A stretch of DNA of 64,000 nt. Origin: Nocardia brevicatena NBRC 12119 (GTDB taxonomy: Bacteria; Actinomycetota; Actinomycetes; Mycobacteriales; Mycobacteriaceae). The notes under the pieces were generated by a model. The model was not told the DNA's origin and made no database searches. It saw only the letters and a list, made by a program, of their open reading frames with translations. Both the position numbers and the translations under genes were made by a program. Location of the stretch: the NCBI RefSeq assembly GCF_000308495.1, contig NZ_BAFU01000086.1:1-64000 (forward strand), in the 5' to 3' direction. This document shows, piece by piece, positions 1 through 9,748 of this stretch. The stretch's first letter is position 1, and each line of letters opens with the position of its first letter.

Positions 1-778
1 CCCCGGTCACCCTGGGGTTCGAACCGCCCGCGGGCTCGGAGTAGACGATATCCACGAGCGTCTCCCCGTGGTACACCAGGGAAGTGAGCGAGGCCAGCGA
101 ACACTGCCGCTGCCGCGGATCGTGCCACAGCCGCTGTCCCTGCAGGAACCGGCGCAACGTCCAGACCGGCAGCTGATGCGAGACCAGCACCGCCTCCCGA
201 CCGACCGCCTCGACCCGCGCCTTGTTCACCGCGGCCAGCATGCGGTGCGCGATCTGCAGATACGGTTCGCCCCACGACGGGGTGAACGGGTCGCGCAGCT
301 TCCACCAGTGCCGCGGTTTGCGCAGCGCCCCGTCCCCGACCGACACCCGCAGACCCTCGAAGGTATTGCCCGCTTCGATCAGGTTCTCGTCGGTGCGCAC
401 CGACAGACCGTGTCGGGCGGCGATGGGTTCCGCGGTTTCCTGGGCGCGCTGCAGCGGCGAGGCGATGACCACGGCGATATCGTGGTCGGCCAATACCCGA
501 GCGACGGCCCCGGCCTGAGCGCGCCCGGCGACCGACAGACCGAATCCCGGCAACCGGCCGTACAGGATTCCGCGGGGATTGTGTACCTCGCCGTGCCGGA
601 GGACGTGCACGATCGTCTCGACGGCCTCCGGGTCGGTGCTGTCACCGACCGCCGCCCGTACCGGGTCGGCGGAGACCTCGGCGGCGGTACCCGCGGCGAT
701 CGGACCGGGGTGGCCGGTATCGCCGGATTCGATGTCGGTGGACAGGGCGGGTTCGCGCTCGGAATCGGACTGGCTCAC
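1..778 (-). CDS. Histidine phosphatase family protein, C-terminus cut by window edge
   Basis: Phosphoglycerate-mutase-like phosphatase; about 259 codons are visible and the C-terminus lies outside the window. A roughly 55-residue acidic, probably disordered N-terminus precedes the phosphohistidine motif [13 protein letters not shown] (RHG, catalytic His), and the second conserved His is in VLVSHQLP. The GTG start at 778 overlaps the hemL stop as GTGA, so the two are probably translationally coupled. The same hemL-phosphatase order is recalled from mycobacteria (Rv0524-Rv0525). The substrate cannot be read from the sequence. It is not the glycolytic mutase, which is encoded at 31701-32438. Confidence 0.85.
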   Translation of the reverse strand, partial: MSQSDSEREPALSTDIESGDTGHPGPIAAGTAAEVSADPVRAAVGDSTDPEAVETIVHVLRHGEVHNPRGILYGRLPGFGLSVAGRAQAGAVARVLADHDIAVVIASPLQRAQETAEPIAARHGLSVRTDENLIEAGNTFEGLRVSVGDGALRKPRHWWKLRDPFTPSWGEPYLQIAHRMLAAVNKARVEAVGREAVLVSHQLPVWTLRRFLQGQRLWHDPRQRQCSLASLTSLVYHGETLVDIVYSEPAGGSNPRVTG

Positions 779-2112
779 GCGCGGGTTCCTTCGGGTGTCG
801 CGCTCGCGGCCGCTCGAGCGGCGGCGGGCAGGGCTGCGGCGATACGGTCGAATGCGTCTTCGTCGAGCGCCGCGGACACGAACCATGCCTCGAACGCGCT
901 CGGCGGCGCGTACACCCCACCGTCGAGCAGCGCGTGGAAAAAGGCCGGATAACGCCAGGTCTGACTCGCCTTGACGGAGGCGTAGTCGTGAACCGGGGTA
1001 TCGGCGAAGAACACGCTCACCATATTGCCTGCGAACTGGACCCGGTGCGGCACCCCCGCGTCGGTGAGCGCCTCGGTGAGCAGAATGCCGAGCCGTTCGC
1101 TGTGCCGGTCCAGTGCCGTGTACACCGCGTCGTCGGCGGCCCGCAGCGTGGCCAATCCGGCCGCCACGGCCACCGGGTTACCCGACAGGGTGCCCGCCTG
1201 GTAGACGGGGCCGAGCGGAGCCAGACGATCCATCACCTCGGCGCGGCCGCCGAACGCCGCCGCGGGGAGACCGCCGCTCATCACCTTTCCGAAGGTGAAC
1301 AGGTCGGCATGCACCGATTCCAGGCCGTACCAGCCCGAACGGCTCACCCGGAAACCGGTCATGACCTCGTCCATGATGAGCAGGGCACCGTGTTCGGTGG
1401 TGAGCCTGCGCAGACCGGTATTGAATCCGGGCAGCGGCGCGACCGCGCCCATATTGCCCGCCGCGGCCTCGGTGATCACGGCGGCGATCTCCCCCGGATA
1501 CGCGGCGAACGCGGCGGCCACGGCGTCGAGATCGTTATAGGGCAGCACGATGGTGTCGGCCGCCTGGGCGCCGGTGACCCCGGGCGAGGTCGGCAGACCG
1601 AAGGTGGCGACCCCGGAGCCGGCCTCGGCGAGCAGCGCATCCACATGCCCGTGGTAGCAGCCGGCGAACTTGATGATCTTGGCGCGTCCGGTGTGGCCGC
1701 GGGCGAGCCGGACGGCGCTCATGGTGGCCTCGGTTCCGGAGTTCACCAGCCGTACCTTCTCCACCGGCGCGACCCGTTCGACGATGAGTTCGGCCAGCTC
1801 CACCTCCGCTGCGGTCGGGGCACCGAACGACAGCCCGTCCACCGCGACCCGCCGCACCGCCTCGATCACTTCCGGATGAGCGTGCCCCAGGATCATGGGA
1901 CCCCAGGAACACACGAGATCGACATACTCGTTGCCGTCGGCATCGGTGAGGACGCAACCCCGGGCCGAGTTGATGAAACGTGGGGTACCGCCCACCGAAC
2001 CGAAGGCCCGAACCGGGGAATTCACCCCGCCGGGGACAACTGATTCGGCTCGTCGGAAGAGCTGATCGGAAACCGGCACCTTTACCTCGGCCGCGCGCGG
2101 AGAAGAACTCAC
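775..2112 (-). CDS. hemL: Glutamate-1-semialdehyde 2,1-aminomutase
   Basis: PLP enzyme that converts glutamate-1-semialdehyde to 5-aminolevulinate, the step after HemA in the C5 heme pathway; cytosolic. 445 residues from the chosen GTG at 2112, the usual family length. Visible are the N-terminal [17 protein letters not shown], the aminotransferase signature [19 protein letters not shown], and the PLP lysine at about residue 276 in [23 protein letters not shown] lies just before the GTG at 2112. An in-frame ATG at 2187 would add 25 residues without family resemblance, so it is less likely. The gene is coupled to the downstream phosphatase (overlap 775-778). Confidence 0.95.
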   Translation of the reverse strand: MSSSPRAAEVKVPVSDQLFRRAESVVPGGVNSPVRAFGSVGGTPRFINSARGCVLTDADGNEYVDLVCSWGPMILGHAHPEVIEAVRRVAVDGLSFGAPTAAEVELAELIVERVAPVEKVRLVNSGTEATMSAVRLARGHTGRAKIIKFAGCYHGHVDALLAEAGSGVATFGLPTSPGVTGAQAADTIVLPYNDLDAVAAAFAAYPGEIAAVITEAAAGNMGAVAPLPGFNTGLRRLTTEHGALLIMDEVMTGFRVSRSGWYGLESVHADLFTFGKVMSGGLPAAAFGGRAEVMDRLAPLGPVYQAGTLSGNPVAVAAGLATLRAADDAVYTALDRHSERLGILLTEALTDAGVPHRVQFAGNMVSVFFADTPVHDYASVKASQTWRYPAFFHALLDGGVYAPPSAFEAWFVSAALDEDAFDRIAAALPAAARAAASATPEGTRA

Positions 2113-2233
2113 GGCCTCCAGTTTGGCAGCCTGGCTCCGCGACGTCGACGACAGGGTGTAGTGCGAGTGACACGCGTCGCGGTCCATTGTCCGCGGACGC
2201 CGAGGAACGCGGCCCGTACCGTCCGCCCGGCGT

Positions 2234-2521
2234 CTAGGTGTATCGACAGGGCGCCGCCGCCCAGACGGTACGCAGCCGGCACATGAGGTCGTTGTGGACC
2301 GCCGCCGACCCGGTCTCGGGCAGCAGCCCCGGTGCGGCCGTTGTCGGCTCCGGGCACGGCACGGCGAGCGGCCCCGGTGCGGCGGTCGCGAAGCCGGCGC
2401 CGCACCCGAGCACGGCGGCCATGGCCGTCATCGCGGCGCAGCATCCGAAGGACACGGCCGGATATCGCACCGCCGACAGACCGCGCCCGGCCGCGACGAA
2501 GGCGCGGATGCCCCTAGACAT
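2234..2521 (-). CDS. Small secreted protein, function unknown
   Basis: 95 residues. A positively charged start is followed by a hydrophobic stretch (about residues 24-48, ending [10 protein letters not shown]), which looks like a signal peptide. The mature part is short, proline-rich and carries three cysteines. VLGC inside the hydrophobic stretch resembles a lipobox only weakly. The ATG at 2521 lies inside the last codons of the upstream membrane protein (8-nt overlap), so it belongs to the same small operon. No family recognised. Confidence 0.6.
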   Translation of the reverse strand: MSRGIRAFVAAGRGLSAVRYPAVSFGCCAAMTAMAAVLGCGAGFATAAPGPLAVPCPEPTTAAPGLLPETGSAAVHNDLMCRLRTVWAAAPCRYT

Positions 2522-2780
2522 TCGGCATACCCCCGCTACCGCGTACCGGCCGTACCGCTCGGATGAGCGTGTCGAGCGCGAACAGGGCGGCACCCGTCGC
2601 CAGTGCCACCGCTGCGAACAGCCAGGGACCCGCGTACCGGGCGGCGGCGAAAGCCGGGATATCGCCCCGGACCGGGAACTCGGTGACCTGCACACCCCGA
2701 CTCCAACACAGCACCGCGCCGACGCCGCAGAGTACCGCGACCGCGAACTCGAGGGCCGTCACGACAGCGGATCTGTTCAC
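2514..2780 (-). CDS. Small membrane protein with two transmembrane helices
   Basis: 88 residues with two clear hydrophobic segments (about 8-28 and 50-73) separated by a short polar loop, and a basic C-terminal tail. The GTG start at 2780 overlaps the stop of the preceding membrane protein (GTGA, 2777-2780), and the end overlaps the next gene, so four short genes at 2234-3319 and the phosphatase/hemL side are tightly packed. It sits where mycobacteria carry Rv0513/Rv0514-like small membrane genes downstream of hemB (recalled). Function unknown. Confidence 0.65.
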   Translation of the reverse strand: MNRSAVVTALEFAVAVLCGVGAVLCWSRGVQVTEFPVRGDIPAFAAARYAGPWLFAAVALATGAALFALDTLIRAVRPVRGSGGMPNV

Positions 2781-3319
2781 CGGTCTTCTCCTCGCTCTTC
2801 GATCGGTTTCTCCGAGGTGTCGACAGTCGATGCCTCGACCAGCGTGGTGAGCGCGGCACGGAGGTCGCGATGGTCCCTGGCCCAGGTCCGCACGAGCGCC
2901 CCGTCGGTCCGGCGCAGCCCGATACCGGTGCGCCGACGGGGCACCCCGGACAGTTCGCCGAGCACCCGCGCGTCCTCCCACGATCCCTCGCCGGGCCGCA
3001 ATTCCGCCGTCGGGGGCAGAACCGCCGCGATCGAACTCACCGGCAGCGTTTCGGTGCCGTTGCGCAGGGTCGTCTCGGTGAGTTCGACGCCGACATGGGT
3101 GCGAGCCGCGATCACCTGCACCACGACGAAACCCGCGATGAGCACCGCGCAGAAGGCCAGGGCGAACCAGTGCGGCCTACCGCCGGTCGCGAGTTCCAGC
3201 AACAGAATGAGCAGGCACAGCATGGGACCGTAACAAACGGTGCGCCAACGACCACCCGGCTCATAGAAGAGCACCCTCTCGACGACCACAGTCCCGCTTC
3301 CCCCGCGAGCACGACTCAC
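2777..3319 (-). CDS. Membrane protein with two N-terminal helices and a soluble C-terminal domain
   Basis: 180 residues. VLFYEPGGRWRTVCYGPML leads into two adjacent transmembrane segments (about residues 24-70), then a soluble domain beginning THVGVELTETTLRNGTETLP. This layout resembles actinobacterial DUF3093/PH-like membrane proteins, but I cannot confirm the family. The GTG start at 3319 is the last start before the region stops looking coding; translation upstream of it runs through a repeat element. Coupled by GTGA overlap to the small membrane protein that follows. Role unknown; its place after hemB matches the recalled mycobacterial order. Confidence 0.65.
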   Translation of the reverse strand: MSRARGGSGTVVVERVLFYEPGGRWRTVCYGPMLCLLILLLELATGGRPHWFALAFCAVLIAGFVVVQVIAARTHVGVELTETTLRNGTETLPVSSIAAVLPPTAELRPGEGSWEDARVLGELSGVPRRRTGIGLRRTDGALVRTWARDHRDLRAALTTLVEASTVDTSEKPIEERGEDR

Positions 3320-3376
3320 GCATACCCTCCGATTCCCCGCAGTCGAACTCTCCAGCGACGACCACATCTGTGCCAC

Positions 3377-3428
3377 CGGAACACGAGACCTGGAAGCCGC
3401 GAACATGGCGCGCCGAAGGCGCGGCCAT
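3377..3428 (-). repeat. Copy of a palindromic repeat, related to the element upstream of hemB
   Basis: The 29 bases 3377-3405 match the reverse complement of 5203-5231 with two differences (core ACACGAGACCTGGA). The core is followed by a GC-rich hairpin, 3406-3428, whose arms include GCGCC-GAA-GGCGC. The hemB-side copy has the same architecture (core plus GC hairpin), in the opposite orientation. It sits between the 39-residue membrane peptide and the gene at 2777-3319. Confidence 0.6.
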
Positions 3429-3435
3429 ACTACTG

Positions 3436-3555
3436 TCAGCCGATCAGACCTGGAATCAACAGCACCGCCACGGTGAGGAGTCCGAACAGGATCAGCAGGC
3501 TCAATACGAGCAGATCCCGCCGAATGCTCTGTGGCTGCTGGATCACCACTCGCAT
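3436..3555 (-). CDS. Single-pass membrane micro-protein (39 aa)
   Basis: 39 residues: a short basic N-terminus (MRVVIQQPQSIRRD) and one long hydrophobic helix with a PGLIG end. The ATG at 3555 is preceded by GAGGCAG at a suitable distance. An in-frame ATG at 3642 would add 29 residues that look non-native. Its position two genes after hemB fits the short Rv0514-like membrane peptides of mycobacteria (recalled). Function unknown; possibly a regulator or subunit of a membrane complex. Confidence 0.5.
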   Translation of the reverse strand: MRVVIQQPQSIRRDLLVLSLLILFGLLTVAVLLIPGLIG

Positions 3556-3696
3556 TGCTGCCTCCGATCCCCGGACCCGGACCACTGTCCCTACGGACAG
3601 ACGACCGACCACCGGCTGCGCGTCTCCTGTGACAGCCCTCACTGTACATCCAGGAATATCCGAAACAAACTTCGCGTTCGGTATCGGGGATACCCA

Positions 3697-4170
3697 TCAG
3701 CGGCGGGCTTGGAACCAGTTCGCCGCATCTTTGCGGTGACACAGGTAGATCGCCCCGCCCGCCAAGACGGCCTGAACGATCGACGCGGCGCCCGCGACCA
3801 GCGACGCGAGCCCGCCGATCGCCTCGATGGCGAGCAGCGTGCCAATGCCCGTGAGCACCAGCCACACCCCGGCGAAGGTCAGCACCGTCCGGGCCCACAT
3901 CCGTCCCTTGCCGAGTTGGTGCACGATCAGGACACCGAGCGCAGCGAACCCCAGGCCGAACACCCCGGCCAGGACGAACGCCATGGTCACCAGCAGATCG
4001 ACACCCGCCGGAGTGAACTGCGCGTCGGTCGTACGCAGCTGCTCCACCATATCCGCGACGAATTCCTCCCGCCGCCCCACCGCGTCCGCGAGCGACGCGA
4101 TCAACTGAACCACTCCGAGACCTATAACCCCCCACCACAATTGGCGCGCGGTGGCGACATCCGCCGGCAT
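3697..4170 (-). CDS. Four-helix integral membrane protein
   Basis: 157 residues with four hydrophobic segments: about 9-30, 58-82, 92-113 and 115-138. A polar stretch between helices 1 and 2 (REEFVADMVEQLRTTD) probably faces one side of the membrane. The ATG at 4170 follows the hemB stop (4173-4175) directly; a GTG at 4176 overlapping that stop is an equally possible start. Co-transcription with hemB is very likely. No family assigned; it occupies the place of a conserved membrane gene after hemB in mycobacteria (recalled). Confidence 0.75.
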   Translation of the reverse strand: MPADVATARQLWWGVIGLGVVQLIASLADAVGRREEFVADMVEQLRTTDAQFTPAGVDLLVTMAFVLAGVFGLGFAALGVLIVHQLGKGRMWARTVLTFAGVWLVLTGIGTLLAIEAIGGLASLVAGAASIVQAVLAGGAIYLCHRKDAANWFQARR

Positions 4171-4172
4171 AC

Positions 4173-5153
4173 TCACGACAGCCAGCGCGCAGCCTCGGCG
4201 GCCCAGTAGGTGAGCACGATGTCCGCGCCCGCCCGGCGGATACCCACCAGTGATTCGAGGATCGCGGCGCGGCGGTCGATCCACCCGTGCTCGGCGGCGG
4301 CGGTGATCATCGCGTACTCACCGGAGATCTGATAGGCCGCGACCGGGACGGTGGAGCGATCCGCGACGTCGCGCAGAATGTCCAGATAGGACATGGCCGG
4401 TTTGACCATCACGATATCGGCGCCTTCGGCCAGATCCAGCTCCAGTTCCCGGATGGATTCCCGGCGGTTCGCGGCATCCTGCTGATAGGTGCGCCGGTCG
4501 CCCTGCAGCGATGAGGCCACCGCTTCCCGGAACGGACCGTAGAAGGCGGAAGCGTACTTGGCGGCATAGGCGAGGATGCCGGTGTCGATCCATCCGGCAG
4601 CGTCCAGGCCCTCCCGGATCGCGCCCACCTGGCCGTCCATCATGCCGCTGGTACCGAGCAGGTCCGCCCCGGCCTCGGCCTGCGCCACCGCCATCTCCAC
4701 ATACCGCGCCACCGTGGCGTCGTTGTCCACCGCGCCCGCGGCGTCCAGCACCCCGCAGTGGCCGTGGTCGGTGAACTCGTCCAGACACGTATCGGCCATG
4801 ACGACCGTCGCCTCGCCGACCTCGGCGGACAGAGCGCGTAACCCGCGGTTGAGAATGCCGTCCGGATCGGACGCCCGGCGGCCGAGCGGATCCTTGTCCT
4901 CGGGCCGGGGTACGCCGAACAGCATGAGCCCTCCGATACCGGCGCCGACCGCCTCGGCCGCGGCCCTGCGCAGCGAATCCATCGAATGCTGGTAGACGCC
5001 GGGCATCGACCCGATCTCGCGCGGTTCGGCCAAACCATCGGCGACGAACATCGGCAACACCAGGTGCCGCGGCTCCAGGCCGGTCTCGGCGACCAGCCGC
5101 CGCAGCGCCGGGGTGCGCCGCAGCCGCCGCGGCCGTTCGATTCCCGTCATCAT
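4173..5153 (-). CDS. hemB: Delta-aminolevulinic acid dehydratase (porphobilinogen synthase)
   Basis: Condenses two 5-aminolevulinate molecules to porphobilinogen; 326 residues, normal length. The two Schiff-base lysines are in YAAKYASAFYGPF and VMVKPAMSYLD. The metal loop reads DTCLDEFTDHGHCG: the second of the three zinc cysteines is Asp, which suggests a magnesium-dependent rather than zinc-type enzyme. Transcription probably starts in the 529-base gap upstream, which is full of hairpins and separates hemB from hemD. The next gene, a membrane protein, begins within a few bases of its stop. Confidence 0.96.
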   Translation of the reverse strand: MMTGIERPRRLRRTPALRRLVAETGLEPRHLVLPMFVADGLAEPREIGSMPGVYQHSMDSLRRAAAEAVGAGIGGLMLFGVPRPEDKDPLGRRASDPDGILNRGLRALSAEVGEATVVMADTCLDEFTDHGHCGVLDAAGAVDNDATVARYVEMAVAQAEAGADLLGTSGMMDGQVGAIREGLDAAGWIDTGILAYAAKYASAFYGPFREAVASSLQGDRRTYQQDAANRRESIRELELDLAEGADIVMVKPAMSYLDILRDVADRSTVPVAAYQISGEYAMITAAAEHGWIDRRAAILESLVGIRRAGADIVLTYWAAEAARWLS

Positions 5154-5160
5154 GGCTGTA

Positions 5161-5325
5161 TCTTATGGCTGTGTTGTTTGGCCCGCGCATTCGCGCGGGC
5201 GGGTTCGCGGCCTCCAGGTCTCGTGTTTCGGCGCCCGAGACTCGTGTTTCGGCGCATGCGCTTCGGGCGCCGAAACACGAGACGACCCCATACGGGGCCG
5301 CGACGGCGCGGCCCCGTGTGGGGTC
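5161..5325. repeat. Cluster of three strong hairpins upstream of hemB
   Basis: Three inverted repeats lie end to end. (1) 5181-5200: 8-bp arms GCCCGCGC/GCGCGGGC with a 4-base loop. (2) 5218-5238 with 5263-5283: perfect 21-bp arms (GTCTCGTGTTTCGGCGC...), whose 24-base loop holds another direct copy of CTCGTGTTTCGGCGC. (3) 5284-5302 with 5307-5325: 19-bp arms with a single G-T wobble. The segment just before and inside the second hairpin is shared with 3377-3405. No gene is seen in 5154-5682. The cluster separates hemB from hemD and could be a terminator/attenuator region or a mobile palindromic element. Confidence 0.75.
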
Positions 5326-5499
5326 GGTTTCTGTACGGACCTTGCGTTGCGGTGTGAAGGGGCGGGGCCGCGAGGGCGTTCGGCGGCGTAGGGATATGGT
5401 CGGCCTTCTCCGCCTTGGGTATGGTCCGCTCGACCTGCTGGTGGAGGGGGCTCCATGGTGTGGGCGTTGGTTGGCAGTGGTCGTGCGGGCGGGGGCAGG

Positions 5500-5591
5500 C
5501 CGTAGCCGTCGAGCGGAGGGTTCGACGGCTACGGGTCCCACATCTTTCCCGGCGATGAATCTGCGCCTGGCCACTCCGTCGAGCGGAGGGT
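5500..5591. repeat. Hairpin with a nearby 16-bp direct repeat downstream of hemD
   Basis: 5500-5512 and 5522-5534 form a perfect 13-bp inverted repeat (CCGTAGCCGTCGA / TCGACGGCTACGG) around a 9-base loop. Part of it, CCGTCGAGCGGAGGGT at 5506-5521, is repeated exactly at 5576-5591, and the second copy lacks the matching right arm. It lies about 90-180 bases past the hemD stop on the minus strand, so the intact hairpin may terminate the rex-hemACD transcript. No T-run follows. Confidence 0.6.
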
Positions 5592-5682
5592 ACGACAGCG
5601 CGGACGGCGGGCAGGTTGTGACCGGTGCTCGCGAGCGGTCGATAGAGCACGCCTGCGTGGGTAGGGCTCGGCAGGGCGACGC

Positions 5683-7245
5683 TTACCGACTGCGGCGGCT
5701 CTTCTTCCGCGGCGGGGGCAGCAGGCCCTCGGCGCGGAGTCGGGCCGCGTGCTCGGCCAGGGCTTCCACCAGCGGGCCGACCTGGGCGACCTCGGGCTGC
5801 ACATCCACCCGCAATCCGAACTCGACCGCGGTTTCGGCTGTTTTGGGGCCGATACAGGCGACGATCGTGCGCGCGTGCGGTTTGCCCGCGATACCGACCA
5901 GGTTCCGGACCGTCGACGAGGAAGTGAACAGCACCGCGTCGAAACCGCCGGTCTTGATCATTTCGCGGGTCTCGGCGGGCGGCGGCGAGGCGCGCACGGT
6001 GCGGTAGGCGGTGACATCATCGATTTCCCAGCCGCGGTCGCGCAGACCCTCGGCCAGGGTTTCGGTGGCGATATCCGCGCGCGGCAGCAGCACCCGGTTC
6101 ACCGGATCGAACACGTCGTCGTAGGGCGGGAAATCGGCGAGCAGCCCCAGCGAGGATTGTTCCCCGCTGGGCAGCAGTTCGGGCTTGATGCCGAACGAGC
6201 GCACCTTGTCGGCGGTGGCCTCGCCGACGCAGGCGATCTTCACTCCGGAAAACGCCCGAGCGTCCAGACCGAACTCGGCGAACTTCTCCCATACCGCGCG
6301 GACGGCGTTGGTGGAGGTGAACACCACCCACTGGTAACGACCGTCCACCAGGCCCTTGACCGCGCGCTCCATCTGGGCGGGGCTACGCGGCGGCTCCACC
6401 GCGATGGTGGGCACTTCCTTCGGGATCGCGCCGTGCATGACCAGCCGCTCGCTCATCTCCGCGGCCTGGTCCTTGGTGCGTGGCACCAGCACCGTCCAAC
6501 CGTAGAGGGCGCGCGATTCCCACCACGACATCTTCGACCGCTGCGATACCGCCTTGCCGATGGTCACCACCAAGGGGCCGACCAGTTCGGACGCGGCACT
6601 GTTCAGAGTGGCCAGCGTGGCTTCGATGGTGCGCTGCTGGCGGGTGGTACCGCGGATGGTCACCGCCACCGGGGTCTGCGGGGCCATTCCGTGTTCGACC
6701 AGTGCGCTCGCCGTTTCGGCCAGATGCCCGGAGGTGGCGTGCAGTACCAGCGGGCCGGGCGCGGCGGCCAGCGCGGCCCAGTCGACCTCACCGCGCACAT
6801 CGGCCTCGGTATGGCCGGAGCCGAGGGCGATACCGGCGTAGGCCGGCACCGCGGAACCGGCGGGCAGCCCCGGCAGCACCTCGAAGACGATATGCGAGCG
6901 GGTGACAGCGGTGACCTCGGCGATCACCGCATCGGTGGTGAGCGGGTCACCGGAGACCACACGCACCACATCGTGTCCGGCCTTGGCCTCCGCGATCAGC
7001 GTTTTGGCCACCTCGGCCGGCTCGCCCAGCGCGGGGCGCACGTCCACCAGAGGCTCCCCCTCGGGTCCCGGCTCCACCGCCGTCCCGATCAGGGCTAGTA
7101 CGCCGGCATCCACATCGGGATCGGTGAACGCGAGCGTGGCCCGGCCGAGCACCTCACGTGACCGGAGGGTCAGCAGGGCCGGATCGCCAGGGCCCGACCC
7201 GACGAAAAGGATCCGCCCCGGATGCTTCTTGCTGGCTCGACTCAT
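5683..7245 (-). CDS. hemD: Uroporphyrinogen-III synthase fused to a methyltransferase-like domain
   Basis: 520 residues in two parts. Residues about 10-245 resemble the SUMT/CobA methylase fold ([19 protein letters not shown] at the start). Residues about 255-500 are uroporphyrinogen-III synthase, which closes hydroxymethylbilane with ring-D inversion ([40 protein letters not shown]). The methylase half looks degenerate: the usual GGDP loop reads [15 protein letters not shown], so methylation is doubtful. The C-terminus is basic ([11 protein letters not shown]). ATG at 7245 overlaps the hemC stop (ATGA), placing it last in rex-hemA-hemC-hemD. Confidence 0.93.
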   Translation of the reverse strand: MSRASKKHPGRILFVGSGPGDPALLTLRSREVLGRATLAFTDPDVDAGVLALIGTAVEPGPEGEPLVDVRPALGEPAEVAKTLIAEAKAGHDVVRVVSGDPLTTDAVIAEVTAVTRSHIVFEVLPGLPAGSAVPAYAGIALGSGHTEADVRGEVDWAALAAAPGPLVLHATSGHLAETASALVEHGMAPQTPVAVTIRGTTRQQRTIEATLATLNSAASELVGPLVVTIGKAVSQRSKMSWWESRALYGWTVLVPRTKDQAAEMSERLVMHGAIPKEVPTIAVEPPRSPAQMERAVKGLVDGRYQWVVFTSTNAVRAVWEKFAEFGLDARAFSGVKIACVGEATADKVRSFGIKPELLPSGEQSSLGLLADFPPYDDVFDPVNRVLLPRADIATETLAEGLRDRGWEIDDVTAYRTVRASPPPAETREMIKTGGFDAVLFTSSSTVRNLVGIAGKPHARTIVACIGPKTAETAVEFGLRVDVQPEVAQVGPLVEALAEHAARLRAEGLLPPPRKKSRRSR

Positions 7246-8318
7246 CGGTTGTTCTCCATGGGACTGGGTTCGGTGAAGTCCGTGGCGGTGTTCTCCCCCG
7301 CCGGGAGGGTGCCGGCCTCCGCCGGTTCGAGTGCGGTCGCGAGCAGTTCGCGAGCACCTAGATCCAATAGTTCACGGGCCAGTGCACGACCGAGCTCGGC
7401 CGCGTCGGCGGGTGTGCCGACCACCGAGGCCCGCAGCACATCGGAACCGTCGACGGCGACGGCACAGCCGCGCAGCGACAGCTCCTCGACGATCCGCCCC
7501 TCGTCGTCGAGCGATTCGACGACCTCGGCGATCGCCCCGACGGGCGCGGTGCACCCCGCCTGCAGTTCGGCGAGCAAGGCCCGCTCGGCCTCGACCGCCG
7601 CACGGGTGGCCGCGTCGTCCAGACCGGCCAGCACCGCAATCAGCTCGCTGTCGTCGGCCCGGCACTCCACGGCGAGCGCTCCCTGCGCCGGAGCGGACAG
7701 CATCTGTACCGGCTCCAGCGCCTCGGTGACCGCGTCCAGCCGGCCGATCCGGGCCAAACCGGCCCTGGCCACCACGACGGCGTCCATTTCGCCCTCGCCG
7801 ACCTTGCGCAGTCGGGTGTCGAGGTTCCCGCGCAGCGGAACCACCTCCAGGCCCAGGCCGAGGGCCCGCAGCTGCGCGGCCCGCCGCGGCGACGACGTTC
7901 CCACGACGGCGCCGGGCGGCAGTTCGCCCAGTACCAGCCCGTCCCGGGCGACGAGCGCGTCACGCGGATCCTCCCGGGACGGGATGGCGGCGATGGTGAA
8001 ACGGGGATCGGGGGCGGTCGGCAGGTCCTTGTACGAATGGACCGCGATATCGATCTCTCCGGCGGCGAGTTTGTCCCGCAACGCGGTGGTGAACACCCCG
8101 ACGCCGATGTCCTGGACCGGTCCGCCGACCAGGTCGCCCGCGGTTTTGACCAACACCAGCTCAGCAGATTGGCCGGCCGCGATCAACGCATCGCGTACGG
8201 TGCCCGCTTGGGTGCGCGCGAGCAGGCTGGCCCGGGTACCGATACGCCACGGCCCGCGGCCGAATGGTGTCGTCGGCGCGGCGTCCATCACATCGCCTTC
8301 GCCCTGCACGATGGTCAT
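7242..8318 (-). CDS. hemC: Hydroxymethylbilane synthase (porphobilinogen deaminase)
   Basis: Polymerises four porphobilinogens into hydroxymethylbilane on a dipyrromethane cofactor; 358 residues. Visible are [20 protein letters not shown], the catalytic Asp in HSYKDLPT, the conserved [14 protein letters not shown], and the cofactor-carrying Cys in [11 protein letters not shown]. The ATG at 8318 overlaps the hemA stop (ATGA). A second ATG ten codons later (8288) is possible, but the overlap favours the first. Part of the Rex-controlled operon. Confidence 0.96.
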   Translation of the reverse strand: MTIVQGEGDVMDAAPTTPFGRGPWRIGTRASLLARTQAGTVRDALIAAGQSAELVLVKTAGDLVGGPVQDIGVGVFTTALRDKLAAGEIDIAVHSYKDLPTAPDPRFTIAAIPSREDPRDALVARDGLVLGELPPGAVVGTSSPRRAAQLRALGLGLEVVPLRGNLDTRLRKVGEGEMDAVVVARAGLARIGRLDAVTEALEPVQMLSAPAQGALAVECRADDSELIAVLAGLDDAATRAAVEAERALLAELQAGCTAPVGAIAEVVESLDDEGRIVEELSLRGCAVAVDGSDVLRASVVGTPADAAELGRALARELLDLGARELLATALEPAEAGTLPAGENTATDFTEPSPMENNR

Positions 8319-9748
8319 ACCGACTGCTCCTGTCCATCGTTGCCATGACCGGGGGTGAAATCATCGGCGAGAGCGACCCCGCCGTCCAGGCCCGGCCGGC
8401 CGACCCCGCCGTGCTCGGCACCGCGCGGACTGATCTCCATGGGCGCCGCCACCGCCTGCACCGCGCCCGGCTTGAGCTCGAACAGCTCTCGCAGCGCCTC
8501 GGCGTAGCTGTCACCACCGGGAGTGGTGGCCAGTTGTTTGACCCGGACCGTCGGGGCGTGCAGCAGCTTGTCCACCACCCGACGCACCGTGCGCGCTACC
8601 TCGTCGCGTTCCGGATCGGGCAGGCTCGGCAGCCGGGAGTCCAACCGCAACAGTTCGGCCTCGACCACTTCGGCGGCGCGCTGGCGCAGTGCGGCGACGG
8701 TCGGGGTGACCTCGGCCATCCGCTGTCCGGCGAGATACTTCGCGAGCTCATCGGCGACAATGGCCCGGGCCGCGGCGGTATCGCCGGCGGCTGCACCGGC
8801 GGCCGGGTCCCGCTGCAGGGTTTCGATATCGATCACGCTCACCCCCGGCAACCCGGCGACCGCGTGCTCGACGTCGCGGGGAAGCCCCAGATCGCAGAAG
8901 ACCAATGGTCCCTGCCCGGATCGTTCACGGTCGGTCAGCGCGCGGTGGGTGTCGGCCAGCGTCACCACCGCGCCGACCGCGCCGGTACAGGTGACCACCA
9001 CATCGGCCGCCGCCATGGCCTCGGTGAGCCGCGACAGCTCGCAGGCCTGCGCCGACACCCCGTGCGACTCCGCGGTGGCGGCCAGCCGCCGAGCCCGTTC
9101 CGGGGTGCGGTTGGCCACGATGATCCGGCCGATACCGGCCCGCGACAGATGCGCCACGGCCAGCCCTCCCATGGCCCCCGCGCCGACCACGGCCGCGGTC
9201 CGTCCGACCAACGACCCGAGCACCGCGGTGGCACGGTCCAGCGCGACCGATACCACCGACGCACCCGCCCGGTCGATCCCGGTCTCCGAGTGCACCCGTT
9301 TGCCGACCCGCAGCGCGTGCTGCGACAGTTCGTGCAGGGTGCGGCCGACCGCCTGCTGGGCGTCGGCGCCGGCGTACGCGCTGCGGATCTGGCTGAGCAC
9401 CTGCTGCTCGCCGACCACCATCGAATCCAGACCGCTGGCCACCGCGAACAGATGTTCGGCGGCGGCCTCGCTGTAGCGGACATAGGCGTGGCGGGTGAGT
9501 TCGGGCAGCGGCAGTCCGGAATGCTTGGTCAGCAGCTCACCGACCTCGGCCAGACCGCCGTGGAAGGCGTCGACCACGGCATAGACTTCCACCCGGTTGC
9601 AGGTGGACACGATCATCGCCTCGGAGATATGGCTGGACGCGAGCATGCGGTCGATCAGCTTGGGGCGGTCGGTATCGGTGACCGCCACCTTCTCCAGCAC
9701 CGACACGGGGGCGCTGCGATGAGATATGCCGACGAGAAGAACGCTCAT
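8315..9748 (-). CDS. hemA: Glutamyl-tRNA reductase
   Basis: Reduces glutamyl-tRNA to glutamate-1-semialdehyde with NADPH, the committed step of heme synthesis; 477 residues. The N-terminus [19 protein letters not shown], the catalytic Cys in [13 protein letters not shown], and the NADPH-binding [15 protein letters not shown] are all present. The ATG at 9748 overlaps the rex stop (ATGA); a GTG three codons upstream (9757) is an alternative. The C-terminal end ([16 protein letters not shown]) is an extended tail. Confidence 0.96.
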   Translation of the reverse strand: MSVLLVGISHRSAPVSVLEKVAVTDTDRPKLIDRMLASSHISEAMIVSTCNRVEVYAVVDAFHGGLAEVGELLTKHSGLPLPELTRHAYVRYSEAAAEHLFAVASGLDSMVVGEQQVLSQIRSAYAGADAQQAVGRTLHELSQHALRVGKRVHSETGIDRAGASVVSVALDRATAVLGSLVGRTAAVVGAGAMGGLAVAHLSRAGIGRIIVANRTPERARRLAATAESHGVSAQACELSRLTEAMAAADVVVTCTGAVGAVVTLADTHRALTDRERSGQGPLVFCDLGLPRDVEHAVAGLPGVSVIDIETLQRDPAAGAAAGDTAAARAIVADELAKYLAGQRMAEVTPTVAALRQRAAEVVEAELLRLDSRLPSLPDPERDEVARTVRRVVDKLLHAPTVRVKQLATTPGGDSYAEALRELFELKPGAVQAVAAPMEISPRGAEHGGVGRPGLDGGVALADDFTPGHGNDGQEQSV

